From Arthrobacter sp. ISL-65 (GTDB lineage: Bacteria; Actinomycetota; Actinomycetes; Actinomycetales; Micrococcaceae): a DNA stretch of 64,000 nt. The stretch is from contig NZ_JAGGPN010000004.1 of the NCBI RefSeq assembly GCF_018613795.1, positions 142,452 through 206,451 of the forward strand, read 5' to 3'. The notes beneath the pieces are model-generated. The model worked only from the letters and a program-made list of their open reading frames with translations, was not told the DNA's origin and did no database searches. This document shows, one piece after another, positions 16,786-25,795 of the stretch. The stretch's first letter is position 1; each line of letters begins with the position of its first letter. The position numbers and the translations under genes are program-made.

Positions 16786-17832
16786 CTATTTCCGGTCGAT
16801 GCCAAAGTTGTCAGTAAAGGTGTACCCCTCCGCCGGGACAAACTTTGCTGCGAGCCGGTCAGCGGTTGCCGTCACGTCCAGCGTGCCGAGGGCGGCGTCG
16901 TGGTTGCTCCCGGACCAGGTGGCAAAGTAGCGGGATTCCGAATCCTGGTCGTTGACCTCGTAGAGCCCTTGGCCGCCGGTTCCGACTGTGGCGAAGACCG
17001 TTCCGGCGCCGTGGACCATGGTGGCCGAATCGGCGAGGCAGCCTTGGGAGAATGTGTCCGGCACCAGTGCCGGGCAGCCCTGGCCCAGCCCCAGTTGGTG
17101 GCTCCGTTGATAGACGTGGTCGTGGGCGCTCAGGACCAGGTCTGCCTTCTTGTCGATGAGCATGTCCGTGAAGTCACCTCCGGCCTGGCAATCATACTTG
17201 CCCACACTGAGACAAGGAGTGTGCATGCCCACCACGGTCCAGGGGATGTTCTTGGACCTCGCACCGTCCAAGGCGGCTGCTGTCCAGCGCCACCGCTCAC
17301 TGCCCCGCGAATAGTCCAGGTTGTTTCCGTCATGGAATTTGATCCCCGGGGACACCATGATGAAACGCACCAGCGGGTTCCGTTCCGGGTAGTCGGCGTA
17401 CCACTGGATTCCGTACTCGCCTTGGAGCCCCGGCAGCTTGTTGGGCAGGCAGTTGACGATGTTGGCGATGTCGCCGTCATGGCCGTCGCTCTCGTGGTTT
17501 CCGGTGACCACCTGGTAGGGAAAGTCCCCGCCCAGCTTGCCGGTGACCATGTCACAGAAATCCTGCTCGCGCCCTGCCTCGTAGGGGAAGTCCCCGAGGG
17601 CCAGGTTCAGCTCAGGACGCAGGCCGCCGATCGTGTCAAGCACCTTCCGGGCCCCCGCGCCCAGCCCGATGTCGCCTTGGGCCGTGAAGTGGACGGCGGC
17701 TGGCACTGTGGTGGAGGCGGGCCCCGCCTGCGGCGGGGGCGGACCCTGCTGGCATGCGGTGAGCAGCAGCGCCATCGAAAGTACGGCCGGAGCAACCCCG
17801 GACCATCTCCGCTGTTTGGACAGTCCAGTCAT
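16786..17832 (-). CDS. Lipoprotein metallophosphatase (purple acid phosphatase-like)
   Basis: A 348-residue protein with a lipobox (LLTAC, Cys 27) after a short basic N-terminus, so it is membrane-anchored outside the cell. Metal-binding blocks are GDIGLG, GDFPYE, GNHESD, a GMHTPC block and SAHDHVYQR, as in purple acid phosphatase-type calcineurin-like enzymes. It converges with the GH16 gene (20 bp between stops). A perfect 16-bp palindrome lies 47 bp upstream of its start. Probable role: scavenging phosphate from organic phosphates; a role in processing the nearby glycopolymer is possible but unproven. Confidence 0.82.
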   Translation of the reverse strand: MTGLSKQRRWSGVAPAVLSMALLLTACQQGPPPPQAGPASTTVPAAVHFTAQGDIGLGAGARKVLDTIGGLRPELNLALGDFPYEAGREQDFCDMVTGKLGGDFPYQVVTGNHESDGHDGDIANIVNCLPNKLPGLQGEYGIQWYADYPERNPLVRFIMVSPGIKFHDGNNLDYSRGSERWRWTAAALDGARSKNIPWTVVGMHTPCLSVGKYDCQAGGDFTDMLIDKKADLVLSAHDHVYQRSHQLGLGQGCPALVPDTFSQGCLADSATMVHGAGTVFATVGTGGQGLYEVNDQDSESRYFATWSGSNHDAALGTLDVTATADRLAAKFVPAEGYTFTDNFGIDRK

Positions 17833-17879
17833 GATCCCTCACACCGCGGAACTGAGCCTGATGCCGCCGCAGGCTGGCG

Positions 17880-17895
17880 AACAGTAATTACTGTT
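17880..17895. promoter_or_regulatory. Perfect palindrome AACAGTAATTACTGTT, candidate operator
   Basis: A 16-bp perfect palindrome, AT-rich against a GC-rich background, between the divergent phosphatase (start 17832) and protease (start 18061). This size and symmetry suit a dimeric repressor. No regulator gene is adjacent. Confidence 0.5.
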
Positions 17896-18060
17896 AGGCC
17901 CTCAGGGTAATGCCCGCAGGGCCCCGAGACCATGCCCCGGCCCATGCGCCGGCACCGCCCCGGACGGCAGTCACACTGCGAGTAAAGGATATGACAAAAC
18001 TTGTCACGGCACGTACGCTCGCAGTCGGACCTCTCGCACCTGACTCTAAGGAGCCTCACG

Positions 18061-18864
18061 TTGAAGATCGCCAAAATCCTGACTGCGGCCACGGCCACGG
18101 CCAGCGCGGCCCTGCTGGCACCCGTCCTCTGCGGCCCGCTGGCGCAGGCCGCCGCAGCCCGGGAGGTGCCGGTCAAAGAAGTGCCGGCCCCGGACGGTGA
18201 CGGCACGTTGAGCAGGGACATCGCCGGTGGCAGCAGCACCACAGTTTCAGCCGCCCCCTTCGCGGCGCAAGTTTCCTTCGACTCAGCAGGTACCAACATG
18301 GGGTGTACCGGCAGCCAGATCGCTGCGAGCTGGGTCATTACGGCCAAGCACTGCAACTCCACGAGCCTGAGGTCGGTCCGCCTGGGCACCAGCTACCTCG
18401 GAACCGGAGGCGCCGTCCGTTCGGTTGCCGGGCGCTACGCCGCTCCAGCCGGGGACGTCCTATTGCTGAAGCTGTCCACGCCGTACTACGGCTCCTACGT
18501 GGGCCTGTCCAGTTCTTTTCCTGCCACCGGAATACCCGCGAGGGTTTATGGCTGGGGCGATCAGTCCGAGGGTTCCGGCGCCATGTCCTACTACCTCAAA
18601 GCGGTGGACGTCTCGGTGGTGTGGCAGGGCGTGGACAACTACGGCGGTCCGTCCGTCCGGACGCGGTCGGAGAGCGGCCATACGCTCAGCGGCGACTCGG
18701 GCGGGCCGCTCATCGTGAACGGCAAACTTGCAGGTGTCCTCTCCACGTCGGACCTCCTGCCGGCCCCGAACCCCTCGAATTACACCGGTTACTACAATGA
18801 CCACGCCTCCGTGGTCCGCAATCTCGCCTGGATCACTAGCGTCTCGGGGGTTCGGGGCTCCTAG
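18061..18864 (+). CDS. Secreted trypsin-like serine protease (S1 family)
   Basis: A 267-residue protein. TTG 18061 is chosen because AAGGAGCCTCACG precedes it; an upstream in-frame start at 18001 has no such site and would disrupt the signal peptide. The signal peptide (residues 1-~32, LTAATATASAALLAPVL, ends in Ala-rich QAAAA) is followed by a pro-region and the chymotrypsin-fold domain. The triad is His97 (TAKHC), Asp132 (AGDVLLL) and Ser213 (GDSGGPL). The enzyme is exported and presumably degrades extracellular protein. Monocistronic as far as can be seen. Confidence 0.9.
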   Translation: MKIAKILTAATATASAALLAPVLCGPLAQAAAAREVPVKEVPAPDGDGTLSRDIAGGSSTTVSAAPFAAQVSFDSAGTNMGCTGSQIAASWVITAKHCNSTSLRSVRLGTSYLGTGGAVRSVAGRYAAPAGDVLLLKLSTPYYGSYVGLSSSFPATGIPARVYGWGDQSEGSGAMSYYLKAVDVSVVWQGVDNYGGPSVRTRSESGHTLSGDSGGPLIVNGKLAGVLSTSDLLPAPNPSNYTGYYNDHASVVRNLAWITSVSGVRGS

Positions 18865-18868
18865 CGGT

Positions 18869-19204
18869 TTACATCCCGGGCAGATCGAGGGTCTCGTATA
18901 CCTGGATGCTCGCGCCGGGCATCATGAGGTGCGGGTGTCCGTCGAGGAGGGCCAGGGCGCCGTCCATGTCCTCGGCCTGCAGGATGCCGTATCCGCCCAC
19001 GCTCGCGGTCGTGTCCGAAATGCCCGACTGGCTGACCTCCTTGCCGGCACCCAGGGGCTGGCCCATGTCCACGATGCCGCTGCCGGCCCGGGACGCCCAC
19101 TCCATCCAGGCCTTCATGCCCTCCTGCGCGGCCTCGGGGGAACTCTCCGCCATCTGGGATTGTGCCGACTGCGGTGCGTTGTAAAGAACTACAAACTTCT
19201 TCAT
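18869..19204 (-). CDS. YCII-related (DGPF-type) small protein
   Basis: A 111-residue protein, start ATG 19204 (MKKFVVLYNAP) with AGGACCGGCA before it. It shows the YCII/DGPF pattern: an N-terminal beta strand, a central GMKAWMEWASRAG helix, and a C-terminal GGYGILQAEDMDGAL ... HPHL element typical of dimeric ferredoxin-like folds. Members are often encoded near ECF sigma factors, but none is seen here. Function unknown. It converges with the protease. Confidence 0.8.
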   Translation of the reverse strand: MKKFVVLYNAPQSAQSQMAESSPEAAQEGMKAWMEWASRAGSGIVDMGQPLGAGKEVSQSGISDTTASVGGYGILQAEDMDGALALLDGHPHLMMPGASIQVYETLDLPGM

Positions 19205-19423
19205 TGCCGGTCCTGTCTCTGGGGTAGTGGTCTTTGGGGGTTGTGGACTGATGCTCTTTGCGGCGGCCGTCTCCGGGGCTGACCCTCGCAGCCACAGGTC
19301 GATCCTAGGGGGATTCGGCCGCTGGCGATACAGTTCAAGGGCACCGGTCACGGAAAATTCGCCGGCCCGCCAGAGGGTATTTCGCTGTGGGAAAACCTTG
19401 GCGATGAAGACGTTAAAAGCAAA

Positions 19424-19444
19424 GTTGAGCGTAGTACACTCAAC
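19424..19444 (+). promoter_or_regulatory. HAIR-type HspR operator upstream of clpB
   Basis: GTTGAGC-N7-ACTCAAC matches the HspR-associated inverted repeat (CTTGAGT-N7-ACTCAAG) with changes only at the outer base and one inner base. It ends 31 bp before the clpB start, so clpB is probably repressed by HspR and induced by heat. Confidence 0.75.
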
Positions 19445-19475
19445 CTAGCTAAAACGTCTTCGAAAGGAGCTCTCT

Positions 19476-22133
19476 TTGGACGCCAAATTCACCACCAAGA
19501 GCCAGGAGGCTCTTTCGGCTGCCGCCATGAACGCCTCCACGGCCGGGAACCCGCAGGTGGAACCCGCCCACCTGCTCAAGGCGCTGATGGATCAGCGGGA
19601 GGGCGTCGCCGTCGCACTCCTCCGCGCCACCGGAGCGGACCCGGATACTGTCAGCGTCCAGGCCAGTACCGCCATCAAGGCACTGCCCGCCACGTCCGGA
19701 AGCTCGGTCCAGCAGGCCCAGCTGTCCCGGCCTTCCCTGCAGGCGATCCAGAACGCCCAGAACGAGGCTGACAAGCTGGGGGATTCCTTCGTTTCCACGG
19801 AGCACCTGCTGCTGGGGCTCTCGGCGGGAAGCGACGGCGTGGGCAGGCTGTTGCGCGACGCCGGCGCGTCGCATGAGGCGTTGACAGCGGCCCTGCCGGG
19901 TGTCCGCGGCGACCGCAAGGTCAACTCGCCCGATCCCGAGAACACCTTCCAAGCCCTGGAAAAGTTCGGCACAGACCTCACCGCGACCGCCCGCTCCGGC
20001 AAGCTGGACCCCGTTATTGGGCGGGATGCCGAAATCCGCCGCATCATCCAGGTGCTCAGCCGCCGAACCAAGAACAACCCCGTGATCATCGGTGAGCCGG
20101 GCGTCGGCAAGACGGCCGTCGTCGAGGGCCTCGCCCAGCGCATCGTCGCGGGCGACGTGCCGGAGAGCCTTCGCGGGAAGACCCTGATCGCCCTTGACCT
20201 GGCCGCCATGGTGGCCGGCGCCAAGTACCGCGGCGAGTTTGAGGAGCGCCTCAAGGCCGTCCTTGAGGAGATCAAGAACTCGGACGGCCGGATTGTCACG
20301 TTCATCGATGAGCTGCACACCGTGGTGGGAGCCGGGGCCAGCGGCGAAAGCGCCATGGACGCCGGCAACATGCTCAAACCCATGCTGGCCCGGGGCGAGC
20401 TGCGGCTGATCGGCGCCACCACCCTCGACGAGTACCGCGAGAACATCGAGAAGGACCCCGCCCTGGAGCGGCGCTTCCAGCAGGTGTACGTCGGGGAGCC
20501 CAGCGTGGACGACACCATCGGCATCCTGCGAGGCCTGAAGGAGCGGTACGAGGCCCACCACAAGGTTGCCATCGCCGACTCCGCGCTGGTGGCTGCCGCG
20601 ACGCTCTCGAACCGCTACATTTCCGGCCGGCAACTGCCGGACAAGGCGATCGACCTCGTGGACGAGGCCGCCTCCCGGCTGCGCATGGAGATCGACTCCG
20701 CCCCGGAGGAGATCGACCAGCTGCGCCGTCAGGTGGACAGGCTCACCATGGAGGAGCTGGCCCTCGCCAACGAGACGGACGCAGCCTCGGTGGAGCGCCT
20801 CGCTGCCCTGCGGGCGGACATGGCGGACAAGAAGGAGCAGCTGGCCGGCCTGAACGCCCGCTGGGAGGCCGAGAAGGCCGGCCTGAACCGCGTTGGCGAC
20901 CTGAAGGCAAAGCTGGACGAGCTGCGATCCACGGCGGACAAGGCGCAGCGCGAAGGTGACCTGGAGACAGCGTCCCGGGTCCTCTACGGCGAAATTCCGG
21001 CACTGGAACGCGAACTGAATGACGCCGCAGAGGCTGAGGCCGCCGTCGCCGACAAGTCTGCCCTGATGGTGGCGGAGGACGTCACCGCCAACGACATCGC
21101 TGAGGTCATCGCGGCGTGGACCGGCATTCCGGCCGGCCGCATGCTCCAGGGCGAAAGCCAGAAGCTGCTGCACATGGAGGAGGAACTCGGCAGGCGGCTG
21201 ATCGGTCAGTCCAAGGCCGTCACTGCCGTGTCCGACGCGGTGCGCCGCGCCCGGGCCGGCATCAGCGACCCCAACCGGCCCACCGGTTCTTTCCTGTTCC
21301 TCGGCCCCACCGGCGTGGGCAAAACCGAACTCGCCAAGGCTCTCGCGGACTTCCTTTTCGACGACGAACGCGCCATGGTGCGGATCGACATGTCCGAGTA
21401 CAGCGAGAAGCACTCCGTGGCGCGCCTCGTCGGTGCGCCTCCCGGCTACGTCGGCTACGAGGAGGGTGGTCAGCTCACCGAGGCCGTCCGCCGCCGGCCG
21501 TACTCCGTGGTGCTGCTGGACGAGGTGGAGAAGGCCCACCCCGAGGTGTTCGACATCCTCCTGCAGGTGCTCGACGATGGCCGCCTCACCGACGGCCAGG
21601 GCCGCACCGTGGACTTCCGCAACGTGATCCTGGTGCTCACATCAAACCTGGGCAGCCAGTTCCTCGTGGACCCGACGCTGGATGCGAACGCCAAGCGCAA
21701 CGCGGTGATGGCCACGGTGAACGCTTCCTTCAAGCCGGAGTTCCTGAACCGGCTGGACGAGGTAGTGCTGTTCGATCCGCTGTCAGTCGAGCAGCTCGCC
21801 CGCATCGTCGAGCTGCAGGTGGCCGAGCTGACCAAGCGCCTGCAGGAACGGCGCCTCTCGCTCGAGGTCACCGAAGGGGCCCGCTCCTGGCTGGCAATGT
21901 CGGGCTTCGACCCGGCCTACGGCGCCCGGCCGCTGCGCCGCCTCGTGCAGCGCGAAATCGGCGACCGGCTGGCCAAGGCCATCCTGGCCGGTGAAATCTC
22001 CGACGGCGACACCGTCCTGGTGGACACCGCCGCCGATCTCGGGGAACTCACCGTCGAGGGCCTGGAAGCACTGTCGGGGCCCGACGGCGGTGCTCCCCTG
22101 GGCAGCGGGCTCACGGTCCGCCGCCGGGACTAG
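19476..22133 (+). CDS. clpB: ATP-dependent disaggregase ClpB
   Basis: An 885-residue HSP100 chaperone. It starts at TTG 19476 (RBS AAAGGAGCTCTCT). The N-terminal Clp repeats (~1-145) precede NBD1 with Walker A GEPGVGKT (206-213), a long coiled-coil middle domain (~400-520, rich in Glu, Lys and Arg), and NBD2 with [10 protein letters not shown] and [12 protein letters not shown]. The length fits actinobacterial ClpB (850-890). It extracts polypeptides from aggregates together with DnaK/DnaJ/GrpE. A HAIR element lies upstream. Expressed as a single gene. Confidence 0.97.
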   Translation: MDAKFTTKSQEALSAAAMNASTAGNPQVEPAHLLKALMDQREGVAVALLRATGADPDTVSVQASTAIKALPATSGSSVQQAQLSRPSLQAIQNAQNEADKLGDSFVSTEHLLLGLSAGSDGVGRLLRDAGASHEALTAALPGVRGDRKVNSPDPENTFQALEKFGTDLTATARSGKLDPVIGRDAEIRRIIQVLSRRTKNNPVIIGEPGVGKTAVVEGLAQRIVAGDVPESLRGKTLIALDLAAMVAGAKYRGEFEERLKAVLEEIKNSDGRIVTFIDELHTVVGAGASGESAMDAGNMLKPMLARGELRLIGATTLDEYRENIEKDPALERRFQQVYVGEPSVDDTIGILRGLKERYEAHHKVAIADSALVAAATLSNRYISGRQLPDKAIDLVDEAASRLRMEIDSAPEEIDQLRRQVDRLTMEELALANETDAASVERLAALRADMADKKEQLAGLNARWEAEKAGLNRVGDLKAKLDELRSTADKAQREGDLETASRVLYGEIPALERELNDAAEAEAAVADKSALMVAEDVTANDIAEVIAAWTGIPAGRMLQGESQKLLHMEEELGRRLIGQSKAVTAVSDAVRRARAGISDPNRPTGSFLFLGPTGVGKTELAKALADFLFDDERAMVRIDMSEYSEKHSVARLVGAPPGYVGYEEGGQLTEAVRRRPYSVVLLDEVEKAHPEVFDILLQVLDDGRLTDGQGRTVDFRNVILVLTSNLGSQFLVDPTLDANAKRNAVMATVNASFKPEFLNRLDEVVLFDPLSVEQLARIVELQVAELTKRLQERRLSLEVTEGARSWLAMSGFDPAYGARPLRRLVQREIGDRLAKAILAGEISDGDTVLVDTAADLGELTVEGLEALSGPDGGAPLGSGLTVRRRD

Positions 22134-22169
22134 CATTGGGTTGGCCCGCTCCCTTGGTTCCCTTGGGAG

Positions 22170-22868
22170 CTAGGGGAGCAGGCTTGCCTTGATGATATTG
22201 CCGGACGCGGTGACGTAGCAGTCCACGCGGCGGTCACCCTTGGCCCAGCTGGCCGTGCTCGGATACGCGAGGCGGTAGTTCAGGTTGTAGGCGTTGGATT
22301 TCTCCGTCAGTGGCGCGGCCTGGCACGTTTCCCTGGCCCTGGTCTTCATGGCGTCACGGCCCGGGTATGCGTCCCCGCCGGCGTAATGGGTGATCGCTAT
22401 CAGTTGGGCGGAATGGTCGGTGGTGCACGCAACCACGGTGGACTTGGACGCTTCGGGGTCGAAGTCCTTGAAGCAGTCGCCGACCCGGAAATCCAGCGGG
22501 CTCACGCTGGCCAGGGGCAGAGTGGGCCGGGGCGACGCGGCAGTCGGGGCGGGGGGAGGATCCGCCGCTGCCGCGCCGGGCCCGTTGGCCGCCTGCATGG
22601 TGGCGCCGGCGAGGAGTGACGTCAGGAGCCACACGAGCAGGCCGCCCACCACGAGCAGCGCAGCGACAAAGCCGGACTTGAGCAGGATTTGCCGGACCTC
22701 GGGCTGCGCGAGCCGGGAGCGGAACGATCCGGCGAGGCTTCTGGGCTGGACCGCATTAGGTTGCGCTTGTTTCGGTGGGGCTGATTTGGGCTCCTCCGGC
22801 CCGGGTTGCACAGCGACGGCGCGGGCCGGCCCGCGTTCCCCGTCGTGGCTGGGATCGTTGTCATTCAT
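22170..22868 (-). CDS. Septum-formation-family membrane protein
   Basis: A 232-residue protein from ATG 22868. It has a charged Pro/Ala-rich cytoplasmic part (~1-75), a single transmembrane helix (FVAALLVVGGLLVWLLTSLL), a Pro/Thr linker, and an extracytoplasmic domain with FRVGDCFKDFDP, VACTTDHSAQL and DCYVTASG; three cysteines could form disulfides. This matches the actinobacterial 'septum formation' domain family. The role is uncertain despite the family name. The longer upstream open frame (to 22967) is unlikely since it would add an unrelated Arg-rich leader. Confidence 0.72.
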   Translation of the reverse strand: MNDNDPSHDGERGPARAVAVQPGPEEPKSAPPKQAQPNAVQPRSLAGSFRSRLAQPEVRQILLKSGFVAALLVVGGLLVWLLTSLLAGATMQAANGPGAAAADPPPAPTAASPRPTLPLASVSPLDFRVGDCFKDFDPEASKSTVVACTTDHSAQLIAITHYAGGDAYPGRDAMKTRARETCQAAPLTEKSNAYNLNYRLAYPSTASWAKGDRRVDCYVTASGNIIKASLLP

Positions 22869-23194
22869 ATGGGGGCGGCACCCCTTCCTGGCGTTCGCTC
22901 GGCGGTGAGTATCCGGCAATATGCGTTTCCACGGTGCGGCCCGTGCGGCCAATTGCCGGATTCCCATGCCCGCTTAATTCAGTCGTTCAGGAGACTCTAT
23001 CGAACAAAAAATCCCTACGAGCCCCGGATTGCCGCGGAGAAGCGGACCGCGGCTGTCTCTGGAGGCCCCCGTGGCAAGCAGATGCCGCCGAAAGCATGTA
23101 ATCTAGGGATACGACAAATTGACCAAACATTCCGGGGCCTCACCGATCGCCAAAGGTGACCACCTCCGGTCCAAGTACAAAAGGGGGTCACGCC
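22869..23194. other. Intergenic, 326 bp, divergent promoters only
   Basis: This stretch separates the divergent septum-formation-like and DUF3073 genes. It has no convincing reading frame and no RNA gene. The DUF3073 side contains a strong ribosome-binding site, AAGGGGGTCACGCC. Confidence 0.6.
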
Positions 23195-23428
23195 ATGGGG
23201 CGCGGCCGTCAAAAGGCAAAAGCTACCAAGCAGGCTCGGGACATCAAGTACTACTCCCCGAACACTGATTATTCGGCCCTACAGCGAGAGCTCACGGGTC
23301 CGGGAAGTCGTGCCACGAGCCATTTCGCGAATGAACCGGTCGAGCCGGACTATTCAGCCTACGTGGATAAGTACGCGGACGATTTGGATGAAGACGACGA
23401 CGAGGTAGACAGCCGTCGTATCGGTTAG
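23195..23428 (+). CDS. DUF3073 protein
   Basis: This encodes 77 residues starting MGRGRQKAKATKQARDIKYY, the invariant start of DUF3073, followed by an acidic C-terminus (YADDLDEDDDEVD). DUF3073 is conserved across actinobacteria and has no known function; the basic head and acidic tail suggest nucleic-acid or ribosome contact. ATG 23195 is supported by AAGGGGG 7-8 bases upstream. A large hairpin follows the gene. Confidence 0.88.
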   Translation: MGRGRQKAKATKQARDIKYYSPNTDYSALQRELTGPGSRATSHFANEPVEPDYSAYVDKYADDLDEDDDEVDSRRIG

Positions 23429-23491
23429 TCGTTCCCGCTGAACTGCCTTAAGGCAGTTGGCTGCGAGCCGCCGTCGTACACCACAGCTATC

Positions 23492-23534
23492 AGGCCCGTT
23501 GGGCACGCCAGTATTTTGCGTGCCCAACGGGCCT
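23492..23534 (+). terminator. Strong rho-independent terminator after DUF3073
   Basis: AGGCCCGTTGGGCACGC (23492-23508) pairs perfectly over 17 bases with 23518-23534 around a 9-base loop, followed by TTT. A shorter palindrome, AACTGCC-TTAA-GGCAGTT, lies just before it at 23441-23458. Confidence 0.85.
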
Positions 23535-23649
23535 TTGGCGTTGCCGCGCATGCCCCCTCGGGAACCCGCCCCTCAGGAACGCGGCCGTAGGAACCGTGCC
23601 CTTCAGGAACTAGGCTGGAAAGAATTCAGCCAACGGAAGGTTCGGACGC

Positions 23650-24441
23650 ATGGTTCAGCGCAGCGGGTACAGCCTCGGAGAGCTTTGCTGGGCGGACGTC
23701 CAGACACCGGACGTGGCCGCCGCCAAGGCCTTTTACGCCGCCGTGTTCGGGTGGCGGTACGAGGACCTGCCCACTCCGGACGGCCGCAGCTACGCGAAGG
23801 CCTTCCTGGACGACGACGTCGTGGCGACGGTGGCACCGCAGCCGCAGCAGGGTGACACACGGCGGCCCGCGCAGTGGAACATCTACTTTGCCACGGACGA
23901 CGCCCGGTCCACCGCTGCGGAAGCCGAACATGCGGGCGGCGCGGTGCAGTTCGGACCGGAGGGCATCGGGGACACCGGAACCATGGTGTTTGTGGAGCCG
24001 CCGGGCGGCGGTGCCACCGGCGTATGGCAAGCCGGAACCCATCCCGGCAGCGGGCGGCACAATGAGCCCGGCGCGTTCGCCTGGGCCGAACTGCTCACAC
24101 CCGAGCCGCAGGCCGCCGTCGGGTTTTTCCAGCACCTGTTCGGTCATGAGGTGACGGAATATCCGCAGGACGACGGCGGCACCTACACCACGCTGCTGGT
24201 GAACGGCAGGGAGGTGGCGGGCATTGCCCCCGCCCCGCAAGAGGACGAGGACGAGGACGGCGAGCCCGGCAGCCGCGGCTGGCAGGTCTACTTCGGCGTC
24301 TCCAGTGTCAAGGAAGCGGTGCTGTCGGCCGTGGCGGCCGGAGCCGAGGTGCTGGTGGAGCCGGAGTTCGACGACGACGGCGGCACCATTGCCACCCTGA
24401 AGGACCCGCAGGGCGGCGTCTTCAGCGTCCTGGAGGTCTAG
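23650..24441 (+). CDS. Two-domain VOC (glyoxalase/bleomycin-resistance fold) protein
   Basis: A 263-residue protein with two tandem VOC domains. The first (~8-120) contains LCWADVQTPDVAAAKAFYAAVFG; the second (~135-263) contains FAWAELLTPEPQAAVGFFQHLFG and ends with TLKDPQGGVFSVLEV. This resembles the family annotated around 27-kDa antigen CFP30B in mycobacteria. VOC folds bind metal and small substrates or act in resistance; the substrate here is unknown. It converges with purM, sharing a bidirectional terminator. Confidence 0.82.
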   Translation: MVQRSGYSLGELCWADVQTPDVAAAKAFYAAVFGWRYEDLPTPDGRSYAKAFLDDDVVATVAPQPQQGDTRRPAQWNIYFATDDARSTAAEAEHAGGAVQFGPEGIGDTGTMVFVEPPGGGATGVWQAGTHPGSGRHNEPGAFAWAELLTPEPQAAVGFFQHLFGHEVTEYPQDDGGTYTTLLVNGREVAGIAPAPQEDEDEDGEPGSRGWQVYFGVSSVKEAVLSAVAAGAEVLVEPEFDDDGGTIATLKDPQGGVFSVLEV

Positions 24442-24447
24442 TCCCCA

Positions 24448-24553
24448 CCGGCCCCCTCGCCTCGCAAGCTCGGCCAGGGAACCCTGCCGGCGTGGGCCCA
24501 ACCGGCCCCTCGCCTCGCAAGCTCGGCCAGGGAACCCTGCCGGCGTGGGCCCA
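24448..24553. repeat. Two tandem copies of a 53-bp unit
   Basis: Copies at ~24448-24500 and ~24501-24553 are almost identical (one C differs in a run). Each includes CTCGCCTCGCAAGCTCGGCC and CAGGGAACCCTG, an internal palindrome. They lie between the convergent VOC and purM genes and have no coding role. Perhaps a duplicated extragenic palindromic element. Confidence 0.85.
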
Positions 24554-24570
24554 GGCGGCGGCTTAAACGT

Positions 24571-24622
24571 CGAGGGCTCCCCAACCGCCGATGTGAATAA
24601 ACCGGCAGTGGGGGAGCCCTCG
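24571..24622. terminator. Bidirectional terminator between VOC gene and purM
   Basis: CGAGGGCTCCCC (24571-24582) pairs with GGGGAGCCCTCG (24611-24622). On the plus strand ATAAATTA follows, on the minus strand ACGTTTAA, so it can serve both convergent genes. Confidence 0.8.
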
Positions 24623-24631
24623 ATAAATTAG

Positions 24632-25795
24632 TTACGCGTAGGCGTTGACCAGCTGGACGGCGCCGCCGTCCACGCCCTTGGCGCCCTGGACGTAGTCCGG
24701 GCCGGTCTTGGCCACGGCGTCGGAATCGGCGCTGATGGAACCCATGATCCAGGACGGCAGGCCGCGCTCGTTCAGGCGGGCCACGGCAGCGTCGGCAGCT
24801 TCGGCGGAGACCACGGCCACCATGCCGACACCGAGGTTCAGCGTGCGCTCCAGGTCGGGCAGCGGGACGCGGCCCAGCTCCGAGACAAGCTTGAAGATGG
24901 CGGGCAGCTCCCAGGTGGAGCGGTCAACGGTGGCCACGAGGCCCTGCGGCAGCACGCGCGCCAGGTTGGCGGCGAGCCCGCCGCCGGTGACGTGGCTGAA
25001 GCCGTGCACGGCCTTATCCGCGGTGACGGGGAAGGCCCGCGCCAGGTCCAGGCAGTCCGCGGCGTAGACGCGGGTGGGTTCCAGCAGTTCCTCGCCCAGC
25101 GTGCGGCCAAGTTCGGAGACCTGGCGGTCCAGGGCCCAGCCGGCGTGGTTGATGACGCGGCGGACCAGGGAGTAGCCGTTGGAGTGCAGGCCCGAGGAAG
25201 CCATGCCGATCACCACGTCGCCTTCGCGGACGCGGTCCGGTCCCAGCAGGGCGTCTGCCTCAACAACGCCGGTGGCGGCACCGGCGACGTCGTACTCGTG
25301 CTCACCCAGCAGGCCGGGGTGCTCGGCGGTTTCGCCGCCCACCAGGGCGGTGCCGGCAACCGAGCAGGCGGCTGCGATGCCGCGGACGATGTCCGCGATG
25401 CGCTCCGGAACCACCTTGCCGCAGGCGATGTAGTCGGTCATGTACAGCGGCTCGGCGCCCACCACCACGATGTCGTCTACCACCATGCCCACAAGGTCGT
25501 AGCCGATGGTGTCGTGGATGTCCATGGCCTGGGCGATGGCCACCTTGGTGCCGACGCCGTCCGTGGACGTGGCGAGCAGGGGCCTCTTGTAGGTCAGGAG
25601 CTTCGAGACATCGTACAGGCCTGCGAAACCTCCGACGCCGCCAATCACCGATGCGTTGTGGGTCGCCTTGACGGCGTCCTTCATGAGCTCGACGGCGCGG
25701 TCGCCAGCCTCGACGTCCACACCGGCGGCCGCGTAGGTGATGCCGGTGTTGTTCTGGGCAGCATTCATGTCTGCAGTGGAGGAAGCGGAAGTCAT
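24632..25795 (-). CDS. purM: Phosphoribosylformylglycinamidine cyclo-ligase (AIR synthetase)
   Basis: This 387-residue enzyme uses ATP to close FGAM into aminoimidazole ribonucleotide in purine synthesis. Diagnostic blocks are TYAAAGVDVEAGDRAV, LLATSTDGVGTKVAIA, ALVGGETAEHPG and GMASSGLHSNGYSLVR, and HVTGGGLAANLARVLP near the C-terminus. ATG 25795 overlaps the purF stop (TGATG), giving translational coupling. The N-terminal ~15 residues are a variable extension. Full length, no anomalies. Confidence 0.97.
   Translation of the reverse strand: MTSASSTADMNAAQNNTGITYAAAGVDVEAGDRAVELMKDAVKATHNASVIGGVGGFAGLYDVSKLLTYKRPLLATSTDGVGTKVAIAQAMDIHDTIGYDLVGMVVDDIVVVGAEPLYMTDYIACGKVVPERIADIVRGIAAACSVAGTALVGGETAEHPGLLGEHEYDVAGAATGVVEADALLGPDRVREGDVVIGMASSGLHSNGYSLVRRVINHAGWALDRQVSELGRTLGEELLEPTRVYAADCLDLARAFPVTADKAVHGFSHVTGGGLAANLARVLPQGLVATVDRSTWELPAIFKLVSELGRVPLPDLERTLNLGVGMVAVVSAEAADAAVARLNERGLPSWIMGSISADSDAVAKTGPDYVQGAKGVDGGAVQLVNAYA

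Noticed and set aside
19449..21539. 696-codon frame antisense to clpB
   Set aside because: Mirror frame of a highly conserved gene, without a start signal or recognisable domains.
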